A DNA stretch of 64,000 bases from Microbacteriaceae bacterium (GCA_004297935.1 SCRE01000021.1:231848-295847), one strand, 5' to 3'. Shown: positions 45,743 to 54,354, counted from the first letter of the stretch. A program made the numbers and translations. Notes: generated by a model not told the origin, from the letters alone.

Positions 45743-45788
45743 ACGTGAGATCGGCGCCGCGCGCGAGCCGACCGCCGATCTCACGTTT
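45743..45788 (+). terminator. Hairpin terminator after coxE
   Basis: A perfect 14-base inverted repeat (ACGTGAGATCGGCG / CGCCGATCTCACGT) with a 16-base loop lies 21 bases after the coxE stop and is followed by a short T run. It marks the likely end of the cox operon. Confidence 0.7.
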
Positions 45789-45816
45789 CGGGTCGCCGGA
45801 ACGTCTACGGTGTGTG

Positions 45817-46311
45817 ATGGACATGAAGAAACCGTTCGAGCAGCTCATCACGGAGCACGGCGCCACCGTGTTGCGTGTCTGTCGTGCGGTCGTCGGCCCG
45901 GTCGATGCTGACGATGCGTGGTCGGAGACGTTCCTTGCCGCACTCACCACGTATCCTTCCCTGCCGGAGGACGCGAATGTGCAGGCCTGGCTGGTCACGA
46001 TCGCGCACCGCAAGTCCATCGACATCACCAGGGCGCGTGCCCGTCACGCCATTCCCGTCGAGCGCGTGCCTGAGCGTGCCTCGACGATCGGCATTCCGGA
46101 TGCTCGCGACCTCGATCTGTGGAGCGCAGTCGACGCGCTGCCGACCAAGCAACGACACGCTGTCGCCTCCCACTATTTCGGCGGTCTTCCATACACGGAG
46201 GTCGCCGCGATTCTCGGCGGAACCCCGGATGCCGCGCGCCGCGCCGCCGCCGACGGGGTCAAGGCGCTGCGCGCATCCGTCGGTCAGCAATCACGAGGAG
46301 ACACACCATGA
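45817..46311 (+). CDS. ECF-like RNA polymerase sigma factor
   Basis: 164 residues. Region 2 is visible as D-D-A-W-S-E-T-F-L-A-A-L and V-Q-A-W-L-V-T-I-A-H-R-K-S-I-D, and region 4 as L-P-T-K-Q-R-H-A-V-A-S-H-Y-F-G-G-L-P-Y-T-E-V-A-A-I-L. Its stop overlaps the methyltransferase start as ATGA, so the two may form a small DNA-alkylation response unit. No anti-sigma gene is adjacent. Confidence 0.85.
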   Translation: MDMKKPFEQLITEHGATVLRVCRAVVGPVDADDAWSETFLAALTTYPSLPEDANVQAWLVTIAHRKSIDITRARARHAIPVERVPERASTIGIPDARDLDLWSAVDALPTKQRHAVASHYFGGLPYTEVAAILGGTPDAARRAAADGVKALRASVGQQSRGDTP

Positions 46312-46943
46312 ACACCATAGCAACCGACAATGCGGGAGAGCCGCTGCCGGATGTCCTGCCCCCGGTCGATCCGCACGACCTCGCCCGCCTGCATGCGATG
46401 CTCGAGCAACGCGCCGACGACGACGCAGTGCTCGATGTCGCCTACCGGATCGTCGACTCCCCCGTCGGGCCCTTGCTCGTTGCGGCAACCCCGCACGGCC
46501 TGGTTCGCGTGGCGTACGAGAGCGAAGACCACGAGCGGGTGCTCGAGAGACTCGCGCGCGAGCTGAGCCCGCGCATCCTGCAGGCACCACGCTGGTTGGA
46601 CGGTGTCGCCCGCGAGTTGGACGAGTACTTCACCGGGCGCCGCAGCCACTTCGACCTGCCGTTGGATTTCGGCCTGTCACGCGGCTTCCGCCGTATCGTG
46701 CTCGGGCATCTGCCGGAGATCGCCTACGGCAGCACAGAAAGTTACGCCCAGGTCGCGGAGGCCGCGGGCAACCCGCGGGCGGTCCGCGCGGTCGGATCGG
46801 CCTGCGCCACCAACCCGCTGCCGGTCATCGTGCCGTGCCATCGCGTGATCCGATCGGACGGCTCGCTCGGCGGCTACATCGGCGGCCTCGAAGCCAAACG
46901 CACGCTGCTCGCGCTCGAGCGTGCCGGAGCGAGCGCTGCCTGA
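46308..46943 (+). CDS. Methylated-DNA-protein-cysteine methyltransferase (MGMT)
   Basis: 211 residues. The active-site motif P-C-H-R-V-I has its Cys at about residue 177, after the DNA-binding helix (Y-A-Q-V-A-E-A-A-G-N-P-R-A-V-R-A-V-G). It takes alkyl groups from O6-methylguanine in a suicide reaction. The first 40 residues are longer than in Ogt and may be an added segment. It is coupled to the sigma factor and followed by the alkyladenine glycosylase. Confidence 0.93.
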   Translation: MNTIATDNAGEPLPDVLPPVDPHDLARLHAMLEQRADDDAVLDVAYRIVDSPVGPLLVAATPHGLVRVAYESEDHERVLERLARELSPRILQAPRWLDGVARELDEYFTGRRSHFDLPLDFGLSRGFRRIVLGHLPEIAYGSTESYAQVAEAAGNPRAVRAVGSACATNPLPVIVPCHRVIRSDGSLGGYIGGLEAKRTLLALERAGASAA

Positions 46944-47071
46944 CCCGCGTGACGCGACCCGCGCGGCGCGACCAACGTCACGCGAGCAGCATTGCGCGAC
47001 CGGCGTCACGCGAGCAGTTACGGAGCGACGACAGCATCCGCGCTGTCGGCGGCATCCGCCAGAATGGCAGC

Positions 47072-47683
47072 ATGAGCAACCCTCTTGTGACCGGCGATCT
47101 TGTGGTCGGTGCTGACGGGCTGGCCCGCCCGATCTGGGCATCCGTCGACCCGCTGATGCGCCAGTATTACGACACCGAGTGGGGCATGCCGGTGCGCGAC
47201 GAGCACGGCATGTACGAGCGGATCAGCCTCGAGGCTTTCCAGGCCGGGCTGTCCTGGGCGACGATTCTGCGCAAGCGGCCGGCGTTTCGCGCCGCGTTCG
47301 CGGATTTCGATCCGGATGCCGTCGCCGCCTTCACCGACATCGACATCGAGCGCTTGCTCGCCGACCCCGGCATCGTGCGCAACCGACTCAAGATCCAAGC
47401 GGCGATCACGAACGCGCGCGCGACCATCGCCCTGCGCGAAGATGGCGGCCTGGCCGATTTCGTCTGGTCGTTCCGGCCGGATGCGACGCCCACGCCGTCC
47501 AGGTATGAGGACATCCCGACACAGTCGCCCGAGTCGGTCGCGCTGTCGAAAGCGCTGCGCAGACGCGGTTTCGCGTTCGTCGGACCGACGACGATGTTCG
47601 CGCTGATGGAGTCGATCGGCATGATCGACACGCACCTGATCGGCAGCCACCGACGCGGTTCCTCCGGCGTCTGGCCGCTCTGA
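47072..47683 (+). CDS. tag: DNA-3-methyladenine glycosylase I
   Basis: 203 residues of the Tag family: Y-Y-D-T-E-W-G-M-P-V near residue 31, F-Q-A-G-L-S-W-A-T-I-L-R-K-R-x-x-F-R and the C-terminal F-V-G-P-T-T-M-F-A-L-M-E-S-I-G. It removes 3-methyladenine from alkylated DNA. The usual N-terminal Cys/His zinc residues of E. coli Tag are not all apparent (no C-x-W at the start), as in shorter actinobacterial forms. Its placement beside MGMT suggests a shared alkylation response. Confidence 0.9.
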   Translation: MSNPLVTGDLVVGADGLARPIWASVDPLMRQYYDTEWGMPVRDEHGMYERISLEAFQAGLSWATILRKRPAFRAAFADFDPDAVAAFTDIDIERLLADPGIVRNRLKIQAAITNARATIALREDGGLADFVWSFRPDATPTPSRYEDIPTQSPESVALSKALRRRGFAFVGPTTMFALMESIGMIDTHLIGSHRRGSSGVWPL

Positions 47684-47794
47684 GGATACCGGCGCCGCGC
47701 GGGCGTACGGCAGGGCGGGTCCGGTAACTGCTCACCCTCTATCGACCGTCCGCTCGACGGCGTAGCCTTGCTCTAGCAGGGGAGATGATGGGTC

Positions 47795-47980
47795 ATGCAA
47801 GCAGCGGCAGGCGAGCGGATTCTCATTCGGGGCAAGACGGTGGACGACCCGGATCGACACGGTGAAATTCTTGAAGTGCGCGGAAAGGAAGGTTCTCCGC
47901 CCTATCTCGTTCGCTTCGACGACGGGCACGAGACACTGCTCTATCCGGGGTCCGACTGCGTCATCGAGCGTGCCGGCTGA
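47795..47980 (+). CDS. DUF1918 small protein
   Basis: 61 residues that match the DUF1918 layout: G-E-R-I-L-I-R-G-K-T-V-D-D-P-D-R-H-G, then P-P-Y-L-V-R-F-D-D-G-H-E-T-L-L-Y-P-G-x-D. The fold is probably a small SH3-like barrel. Function unknown; common in actinobacteria as a single gene. Confidence 0.88.
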   Translation: MQAAAGERILIRGKTVDDPDRHGEILEVRGKEGSPPYLVRFDDGHETLLYPGSDCVIERAG

Positions 47981-48000
47981 CTGAGGCATTCGGGCGGGGG

Positions 48001-48060
48001 ATCGGATCCAGCCAGATCGGATCTGGCCATTCGGACAGGTCGGATCCGGCTATTCGGACG
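48001..48060. repeat. Repeat-rich spacer between convergent genes
   Basis: The short gap contains GCCAGATC-G-GATCTGGC (48011-48027), a perfect dyad, and near-duplicated words CGGATCC-GGC and ATTCGGAC. It separates DUF1918 from the convergent oxidoreductase gene and may work as a two-way terminator. Confidence 0.5.
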
Positions 48061-49123
48061 GGTAGTGTAGACCGATGGCCCGCCGCCACTGATCGAGCAC
48101 GCGCGCGTTGCCGACGCTGTCCGCCCACGACATCCGCGGGCTCTGGCCTGCCGCCATGTTCTCGGCAAGCGCATCGGCTTGCAGCGCGTATTGGTATGCG
48201 GCCGCCACTTCGATCGAGGTGTCGGCCCCGCCGACGCGGGCTATTCCGATGCGGGAGCCATCCGTCGGGCTGGGCAACCATGGGTCAGCAACCGTGATCC
48301 GGCCCGCGGACCCGTACAGCACGATACGGCTGCCGATGTCGACAGTGGTGCCACACGTGACGTGTACAGTGATGCCGGAGCGGAATGCGAGCGACGCGCT
48401 GGCCCACTCGTCCACACCGGTCGCCCCGACCGTGCCGCGTCCGGCGAAGGACACGGGGTCGGCGAACGGCTCGCCAACGGCTGCGCCGGCGAGCAGTCGT
48501 GCCGCTGAAACCGGGTAGCCTCCGACGTCGAGGATGCCGCCACCGGCGAGCGCCGGATTCATCAGGCGATGTTCGGCCGGCAGCTGTGCCGCGTACGTGA
48601 ACGATGCATCCACGTGCTGAAGTTCGCCGATGGCGCCGTCGCGCACCAGGCCGACCAGTGTCGCGGTCTGCGGGTGGAATCGGTACATGTAGCCCTCGGC
48701 CAGATAGACCCCGGCTGCGCGGGCAGCGTCGATGACGGCGTAGACGCCGGCCTGATTGACCGCGAGCGGTTTCTCGCACACGATGTGCTTGCCCGCGTGT
48801 GCGGCATCAATGGCGTTGCGCACGTGTTCGGTGTGCACCGTGGCGATGTAGACCGCGTCGACCTCCGGGTCGGCGAAGAGCTCGGCATACGATCCGTACG
48901 TGCGGATGCCTGCGGTCGCGGCATCCGCGATGGTTGCGTTCGCGATCGCGGCATCCGCATATTCGCCGGCGAATGCGCGAGCTCGTTCGGCGCTTCTGCT
49001 GGCCACGGCCGTGAGTCGACCGGTCCGGCTGTGCAGCAGTTGATCGGCGAATCGGTGCGCGATCGAACCCGGGCCGACGATCCCCCAGCGCACCGTCTCC
49101 GTGGCGGGCAGGGTCATGCTCAT
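48050..49123 (-). CDS. Gfo/Idh/MocA-family oxidoreductase
   Basis: 357 residues. An N-terminal Rossmann domain (W-G-I-V-G-P-G-S-I-A-H-R-F) is followed by V-C-E-K-P-L-A-V-N near residue 118 and the C-terminal beta domain with L-N/G-G-G-I-L-D-V-G-G-Y-P. The G-G-G-x-x-x-D-V-G-Y/C-Y motif is like that of trans-1,2-dihydrobenzene-1,2-diol dehydrogenase and sugar oxidoreductases. A short Ala-rich repeat (A-I-A-N-A-T-I-A-D-A-A-T) interrupts the Rossmann domain near residue 55. Single gene; substrate unknown. Confidence 0.87.
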   Translation of the reverse strand: MSMTLPATETVRWGIVGPGSIAHRFADQLLHSRTGRLTAVASRSAERARAFAGEYADAAIANATIADAATAGIRTYGSYAELFADPEVDAVYIATVHTEHVRNAIDAAHAGKHIVCEKPLAVNQAGVYAVIDAARAAGVYLAEGYMYRFHPQTATLVGLVRDGAIGELQHVDASFTYAAQLPAEHRLMNPALAGGGILDVGGYPVSAARLLAGAAVGEPFADPVSFAGRGTVGATGVDEWASASLAFRSGITVHVTCGTTVDIGSRIVLYGSAGRITVADPWLPSPTDGSRIGIARVGGADTSIEVAAAYQYALQADALAENMAAGQSPRMSWADSVGNARVLDQWRRAIGLHYPSE

Positions 49124-49149
49124 CGGAAGTCTCCCCTCGTGGTCGATGC

Positions 49150-49428
49150 GCGCCGTCAGCTCAATTATCGATCAGGCGCCGCGCGGGCACTTGGCCGCCG
49201 CATCCGTTTTCAGATCGGCCTCGACCGGGAGCACCTGCACCACGAGGCCGGTCGCTGGAACACCTCATGAGCGGCCAGGTCGAAGCCAGGCTCGTCGACG
49301 TACTCGGGTATCCGATCGATCCGCACGTCGTACGGAAACCCGATTCCCGCCGGCTGAAGCGTGCCGAGCCACTGAGTGGCTCTGGCAGGCGGGTTCTGAG
49401 ACCCGCGAATCGCCGGATTCGCCTTCAC
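49150..49428 (-). pseudogene. Possible frameshifted remnant of a small gene
   Basis: This 313-base gap between two genes reads like damaged coding sequence. One frame gives a sensible stretch ending F-D-L-A-A-H-E, after which it becomes Cys/Arg-rich. In another frame, directly after a stop at the same place, sensible coding resumes (V-P-A-T-G-L-V-V-Q-V-L-P-V-E) to a stop near 49188. A single frame change around 49266 would join them into one protein of about 90 residues. Family not recognised. It could also be chance. Confidence 0.3.
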
Positions 49429-49436
49429 TCGGCATG

Positions 49437-49796
49437 TTACACACCGAGCACGAGGCGGATGCCTACACCGATCTCGGTGAGCAGGTAAGCAGGAACCTGA
49501 CCGATCGGATAAGAATCAAGGAACTCACGGCTGACGGGGCCGACCTGCGAGACGACGGCGACGGAGTCCTTATCCAGCCCGGATGCCTCCGCAGGTATCA
49601 GGACGTTGCCGGGAAATGCCTCCAATGCCGTGTTCGACGTCAACGGGACAACCTGCACAGTTGCGATGGCCGTCGAGAGCAACCAGTTCTCCTGCACGAC
49701 CAGCGCTGGGCGAACCTTCGCTGGCTCCGAGCCGCGCAGCGAGCCGAAGTCGACCCACACCACGTCGACCCACACCACGTCCCCGCGTGCGATCAC
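49437..49796 (-). CDS. MazF/PemK-type toxin
   Basis: 119 residues of the MazF/PemK/CcdB fold: R-G-D-V-V-W-V-D-F, K-V-R-P-A-L-V-V-Q near residue 27, V-V-P-L-T-S-N and V-V-S-Q-V-G-P-V-S. MazF toxins cut mRNA at short motifs. A GTG at 49796 overlaps the antitoxin stop as GTGA; another GTG one codon upstream is equally possible. The start D-V-V-W-V is duplicated (D-V-V-W-V-D-V-V-W-V-D-F) by a 15-nt repeat at 49751-49780, which lengthens the first strand. Confidence 0.85.
   Translation of the reverse strand: MIARGDVVWVDVVWVDFGSLRGSEPAKVRPALVVQENWLLSTAIATVQVVPLTSNTALEAFPGNVLIPAEASGLDKDSVAVVSQVGPVSREFLDSYPIGQVPAYLLTEIGVGIRLVLGV
49751..49780 (-). repeat. Exact 15-nt tandem duplication in the MazF-type toxin gene
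   Basis: CGACCCACACCACGT occurs twice back to back. It repeats five residues of the first beta strand and could weaken or change the toxin. Confidence 0.92.
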
Positions 49797-50038
49797 CACT
49801 CGGTGCCCTCACCGACAACACGCTCTGATTCGCGGAGGAACGTCCCATCGCCAGACGGCTGTCCACTGCGCTCCAGCACCGCATTCGCGATGGCTGTCAA
49901 CTCAGACGCGCCTTCGAGTTCGTCGGCGAACCGCTGCGCGGCGGCCCGATAGAACTCCGACCGGTTCATACCGTGTTTGTCCGCGACGCGTTCGAAGCGT
50001 TCGAAGTCACGGTCGGGAACCGAGATCGCCGTCTTCAT
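49793..50038 (-). CDS. Ribbon-helix-helix antitoxin
   Basis: 81 residues. M-K-T-A-I-S-V-P-D-R-D-F-E-R-F-E-R-V-A-D-K-H-G-M-N-R-S-E-F-Y is a ribbon-helix-helix DNA-binding domain; the acidic C-terminal half would wrap the toxin. It is upstream of the MazF-like gene with a 4-base overlap, the usual antitoxin-first order, and should repress the pair. Start chosen at the M-K-T that begins the RHH strand. Confidence 0.82.
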   Translation of the reverse strand: MKTAISVPDRDFERFERVADKHGMNRSEFYRAAAQRFADELEGASELTAIANAVLERSGQPSGDGTFLRESERVVGEGTEW

Positions 50039-50633
50039 CCGGCTAGTATGACTCGTCATACCGGCCTTTGGGCGAGTCTTGGTCTTCACCGGACTCGTTG
50101 TTCTGAACGTGCAGGTGAACGGTTTGCTGCACATGAGCCTTCTTATGCTGTGCGGGAACGGCAGGTAGGGGGCCCGGTCGAATCCATCTTGTAGAGCCGA
50201 TAGGTGCGCTTGCGGACGACCCCGGCGTAACCGACACGAGTGCTATTACCGCCGGGGATGCCCGGCCAGGAAACAAGTCATGATTGAGACCGCGCCTGAA
50301 TCGAGGACCGCTACAATCGGAGCCGTCGCACGCTCGGTCGACTTCGAACTGCCTTACTCCAGCAAGGCCGCGGAGATTCATAAAGTCGCATAACCCCAGG
50401 TCGACTAACCGAGGGCAAGCCCAAAGCATAAGATCAGGGCTTGCTCGAGTTGGTGCGTGGTCGAGGACTATCAACACCGAGGAAGGCCCCCGCCTAAGGA
50501 CGGAGGCGATCCGGGTGAAGAAGTTTCTGAGCAGAACTGAGGAATTTCAGGATGCGCCGCTACCCCAGCAGCGCTCTAGGACCGATTGGTATAGATACCT
50601 GGGTATACAGGTACTCTTTCGAATAACTGGCCC
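50039..50633. other. Gene-poor stretch at the left edge of the catabolic island
   Basis: No gene with clear support is seen in these 595 bases. A 37-codon frame (50280-50393, plus strand; AGGA upstream; ends S-S-K-A-A-E-I-H-K-V-A) and a minus-strand frame with V-V-R-K-R-T-Y-R-L-Y-K near 50190 look protein-like but are too short to name and may be remnants of mobile DNA. GCAAGCCC (50415-50422) and GGGCTTGC (50437-50444) form a hairpin. Base composition starts to drop here. Confidence 0.4.
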
Positions 50634-52058
50634 TCAGCAGGCCGGCCGACTGCGAACATCGCTTGAGACGTGCTGCTTGAGCAGCTCTCCCTGTGGGCCT
50701 GTCTTGAGTTTCCGGTCCTCTACGATGACTTGCCCGCGCAGGATCGTCATGGTCGGCCATGCCGCAACCCGGTAACCCTCCCAGGGCGTGTAGTCTGCCT
50801 CGTGCAAATCGGCGGAAGTTATCGCGCGGTCGACGTTGGTGTCCAGTACCGCGAGGTCGGCATCGCTGCCAATCGCGATGACGCCCTTCTGAGGATAAAT
50901 TCCAAGGATCTTCGCGGCATTGGCTGATGTCAGATCGACGAACCGGGTGAGGTCGAGGCCGCGTTTGGCGACACCTTCTGTATAGGCGACGGCCATACGC
51001 ATTTCAACACCCGCGTGGCCGCCGGTGGCGTCGAGGATGGTCTTGCCACGCGTCTTGACATCGAAGTCGGTGCAGACCCCGTCGGTGGCGAGTGTGCTCA
51101 ACGTGCCTTGGAGCAACGACTCCCACATCGAGTCACGATCGTCAGCAGACTTCAATGATGGATACGTGTGGTAGATCGCACCATCGTCACGTTTGTAGCT
51201 CTCCTGGGTGAAATAAGCGTAATGAGGAAGAACTTCACCATAAACGGGTTGCCCTTTCCCTCGGGCTTCGCGGATGGCGTTGACCCCTTCACGGGCGCTG
51301 ACATGCATAAGGTAGATGGGCGCGCCGACATGCGCCGCAAGTGTGATGACCCTTTGGAACGAAAGCTGCTCTGAGAGTTTGTTGTGCGCATCCGGCATGT
51401 ACGGCAACGCAGTCTTGCCTTCGCTCTGGAGCCTTTTGTAGGCGTACATGACGATATCGTCATCTTCCGCGTGTACTGCCAGCATCGCACCCGCGGACGC
51501 AGTTTGTTGCATAAGGCCCCAAATGTTGCCAAGGTCTGTTTTTTGTTTTGGTCGCGTCGGAGTTGTGTTGGTCATCCACACCTTGTAGCTGCCGTGACCG
51601 TTGGCAACGGCGTCCGGGATCTGATCCAGAACCTCAAAAGGGATCTCCGGCTCCTTGAATGTGCCATGAAGGGCGTAGTCCGTGAACGTCTCACCCTGCC
51701 ATTCTGCTGATTTGCGCGCGAAGGAGTCCGACAGGTCGTCTCCGGGCTGCCAGTGAGCGAAGTCGACGAGAGTGGTGGTCCCACCATAGATCGCGCCCTC
51801 GCTTACTCGGTCAGGGCCGAAGCATTTGATACCACTCTCCGCGGCGGTGGGCAGCACGGAGTTGGTGTGAACATGAGGGTCGATCCCGCCCGGGACGACG
51901 GTTTGACCCCTGAGGTCAATAACCCTTCTGGCGGAGTCGGGCGTACGACTGCCTGGTTGGCTCAAGGAGATGATGGTCCCACCGATAATCCCGATGTCGA
52001 GCTTTGTCGCCCCCGACGGGGTTACGACAAGGCCGTTGGCAAGCAGAAGGTCTAACAT
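50634..52058 (-). CDS. Dihydropyrimidinase/D-hydantoinase-like cyclic amidase
   Basis: 474 residues of the amidohydrolase superfamily. D-P-H-V-H-T near residue 60 gives the first two metal His; G-S-Y-K-V-W-M carries the Lys expected to be carboxylated; further ligands are H in A-V-H-A-E-D, H in L-M-H-V-S-A-R-E and D in A-T-D-G-V-C. These enzymes open cyclic diamides such as dihydropyrimidines, hydantoins or allantoin. The ATG at 52058 is chosen over a TTG at 52070, which leaves no room for a ribosome-binding site. It is the third gene of a minus-strand operon, 18 bases after the acetamidase gene. Confidence 0.9.
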   Translation of the reverse strand: MLDLLLANGLVVTPSGATKLDIGIIGGTIISLSQPGSRTPDSARRVIDLRGQTVVPGGIDPHVHTNSVLPTAAESGIKCFGPDRVSEGAIYGGTTTLVDFAHWQPGDDLSDSFARKSAEWQGETFTDYALHGTFKEPEIPFEVLDQIPDAVANGHGSYKVWMTNTTPTRPKQKTDLGNIWGLMQQTASAGAMLAVHAEDDDIVMYAYKRLQSEGKTALPYMPDAHNKLSEQLSFQRVITLAAHVGAPIYLMHVSAREGVNAIREARGKGQPVYGEVLPHYAYFTQESYKRDDGAIYHTYPSLKSADDRDSMWESLLQGTLSTLATDGVCTDFDVKTRGKTILDATGGHAGVEMRMAVAYTEGVAKRGLDLTRFVDLTSANAAKILGIYPQKGVIAIGSDADLAVLDTNVDRAITSADLHEADYTPWEGYRVAAWPTMTILRGQVIVEDRKLKTGPQGELLKQHVSSDVRSRPAC

Positions 52059-52076
52059 TTGCGACTTCAACCTTTC

Positions 52077-52997
52077 CTAGATTTGAACCTTTTGACTGTG
52101 AAAGGGAATGGAGTCAAAGTACCGATCAGGCAGAGTGACTTTGACTGAGACCCGGGAGTTGACGAGTTGAGAAACGGCCACGTCCGCCGTGGCGCTCATC
52201 AACATCGCTGCCTTTTCTCTCGACCAACCACGGTCAGCACAGACCAAGGCGAGCATGTCATCAAGGGCGAGCTTGGCCGCGCCGTTCAAGCTTTCACCGT
52301 CACCCACCGTGACGACGCAGTGGTGAGAAAGAACGACGGGGCGTGGGAGCGCCCACCCGGGCAGACGCGTGCACGACAACTCAACAGATCCTTCCACCTC
52401 GACTCCCGTGAGCGAGCATTCACCGTCGCCTTGCACAGCGTGGAGATCTCCAGCGAAGACAAGTGCCTGGTCGACCTGAACCGGCAAGATGACGGAAGAG
52501 CCGGCGACTATGTCCTTGCAGTCCATGTTGCCGCCGAACGTGCCGACCGTGCTCGAGCTGGGGGCTCCCTTTGCAGGTGCGACCCCCAATTTGCCGATCA
52601 TGGGTCGCGTCGGGATGGAGATGTCATCGTCGAACCACACCTGTCCGTCGCTGATGCTCACGACGCAACCAAATCGATCGAGCCCACCCGTGAATCCACC
52701 CCGGCCGGGCAAAGTCACCATGGCACCGCGGTCCGCGATATCGATGGCATGAACGTCGATGCGCAGCGCATCGCCGGCGCGAACGCCCGAAATCGCCACC
52801 GGGCCAGTGACGGGTATCGAGAACCTCTCATACTCAGTCGTTTCCTCGAAGCCCCCGTCGGTGAGCAGGCTGCGGGTTTCCAGAATGAAATGCTCGTCCT
52901 GTTCCACAGTCAAAATGGGTGCCGCGCTTGCGGTGAAGACTGCGGACGTGTGCCCTCGGCCCCCGCGAGGAAGCGAGTCAGTCTGTCTGCTGCTCAT
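52077..52997 (-). CDS. Acetamidase/formamidase family protein
   Basis: 306 residues of the FmdA_AmdA family: G-P-V-A-I-S-G-V-R-A-G-D-A-L-R-I-D-V, G-T-F-G-G-N-M-D-C-K-D and A-G-D-L-H-A-V-Q-G-D-G-E are all present. The family hydrolyses small amides to acid and ammonia. It lies between the aminotransferase and the hydantoinase, so it may remove the last amide of a ring-opened product. A TTG at 53006 is an alternative start. Confidence 0.88.
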   Translation of the reverse strand: MSSRQTDSLPRGGRGHTSAVFTASAAPILTVEQDEHFILETRSLLTDGGFEETTEYERFSIPVTGPVAISGVRAGDALRIDVHAIDIADRGAMVTLPGRGGFTGGLDRFGCVVSISDGQVWFDDDISIPTRPMIGKLGVAPAKGAPSSSTVGTFGGNMDCKDIVAGSSVILPVQVDQALVFAGDLHAVQGDGECSLTGVEVEGSVELSCTRLPGWALPRPVVLSHHCVVTVGDGESLNGAAKLALDDMLALVCADRGWSREKAAMLMSATADVAVSQLVNSRVSVKVTLPDRYFDSIPFHSQKVQI

Positions 52998-53009
52998 GTC
53001 GGTCAAACG

Positions 53010-53951
53010 TCACTCGTAGACGGGCAAAGCCCAGTTCTGATCTGCGGCCACTCTGCCAACAACAGCTTGCCGATAGAGGTTCTGCAGCCTCTGAGTGATC
53101 TCACCTGCTGATCCATCACCGATGACGTTGCGGTCGACTGACACGACATGATTCACTTCGGCGGCACTCCCGCACACGAAGATCTCGTCGGCTGAGTACA
53201 ACTCCGTCCTGTCGATCGGGCGTAGATCGACATCGAGATTCAGTTCGGTGCGGGCGAGGTGCAAAATACTGTCGCGGGTAATTCCTTCGAGGATGCTCTC
53301 GGTCGAAGGCGGTGTGCACAACCTCCCATTTCGCACGATGAATACGTTGTAACCCGCGCCTTCGGCGACGTGACCGTCTTCCGTGAGAAGCAGTGCGGCG
53401 TCGTATCCGTTGCGTCGTGACTCAAGAAGTGCGAGCCGACCATTCTGGTAGTTAGCGATCGATTTGATTCGTGGTGGCATGGAACGGTCGGACAAGCGTG
53501 CCCAACTACTGATCTGGACGTCGAGGCCGGTGGCGCCGAAGTAATTCCCCATCGGAATTGCCGCCATGAACACAATGGCCGGGCCTCGGTCGTCGGGCTT
53601 GCCGTCACTGGAGTCGACGAACACCTGAGTGCGCATGTGCAGGTTGGAACGCAATTCATTGGCACGCACAAGACTCAAAAGCTGATCCGAAAGCTCGTCG
53701 ACGTCATCCGGGCCGTCTATCTCCACGACACGCATCGAGTCGACCAGACGACGCATGTGATCCTTGACTCGGAACGCATACAGCTCGTTGTCTTCGCCGC
53801 TCCAATATGCCCGGAACCCTTCGAATACGCCAACCCCATACTTGAGTGTGGTTGCCAAGACATGGAGTCGTGCGTCGTCGTATTCGATCAATTCACCATC
53901 TCGGAGGAGGTACCGGACTCCGGACTTGTTCTCGGTGTGCGTTTGTGACAC
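53010..53951 (-). CDS. Class IV aminotransferase (branched-chain type)
   Basis: 313 residues, fold-type IV PLP enzyme. It shows L-K-Y-G-V-G-V-F-E-G-F-R-A-Y, the PLP Lys in R-I-K-S-I-A-N-Y-Q near residue 164, and E-G-A-G-Y-N-V-F-I-V. Typical IlvE proteins share these, but the location inside a catabolic cluster suggests use on a pathway-specific amino acid or amine. GTG start at 53951. It leads the aminotransferase-acetamidase-hydantoinase operon. Confidence 0.88.
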   Translation of the reverse strand: MSQTHTENKSGVRYLLRDGELIEYDDARLHVLATTLKYGVGVFEGFRAYWSGEDNELYAFRVKDHMRRLVDSMRVVEIDGPDDVDELSDQLLSLVRANELRSNLHMRTQVFVDSSDGKPDDRGPAIVFMAAIPMGNYFGATGLDVQISSWARLSDRSMPPRIKSIANYQNGRLALLESRRNGYDAALLLTEDGHVAEGAGYNVFIVRNGRLCTPPSTESILEGITRDSILHLARTELNLDVDLRPIDRTELYSADEIFVCGSAAEVNHVVSVDRNVIGDGSAGEITQRLQNLYRQAVVGRVAADQNWALPVYE

Positions 53952-54354
53952 GTGTGGTCATCCCATCTGCTTGAAATCATCGCCTGCTGCATTAAAAGAG
54001 GAATGGATTCTCAAGGACGTAGGGACAAGAATCTTCATCGCAACATCGATACTCTCATAATAATGAAGAATATCGTCGTGGATGTCAATGCTCGTCCTGG
54101 GGGCCACTGCGATCACCACGTGCGATCACCGCGAGAGACTCAGGTCTTGCGGGTGAGGTCGTCGGTTCTGAAGGTTCGACCAGCCCGCGGCCCGGAGGAT
54201 GGGTAACCCGCACGGAATCCTCGACAGTTCCTCGGATGTTCAATAAAATGATGATAGAGTTTCTTATTCTGAACTCCTACGCCAAAGGGCGTCGAACGAG
54301 AACTGGAGCGGCACATCCCATGCAGTGGATTCGGAAGAAGACGGTCCGCCGGCC
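53952..54354. promoter_or_regulatory. Divergent intergenic region of the catabolic island
   Basis: 403 bases without a gene, AT-rich for this window. It must hold the promoters for the leftward aminotransferase operon and the rightward aldolase operon. CTTCAT (54033-54038) and ATGAAG (54063-54068) form a short dyad, and TAATAATGAAGAATAT-type sequence follows. AATAAAATGATGATAG near 54243-54258 could contain the rightward -10. No regulator gene is linked in the window. Confidence 0.45.

Noticed and set aside
46944..47071. Short repeats (GTCACGCGAGCAG) between the MGMT and tag genes as an operator
   Set aside because: The copies lie in skewed CG-rich spacer sequence and are equally well explained as small duplications; no regulator or promoter match supports an operator.
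50043..50775. Several overlapping open frames in the gene-poor stretch and over the end of the hydantoinase gene
   Set aside because: They are Arg/Pro/Ser-rich, mutually overlapping, have no good ribosome-binding sites and show no family motifs.
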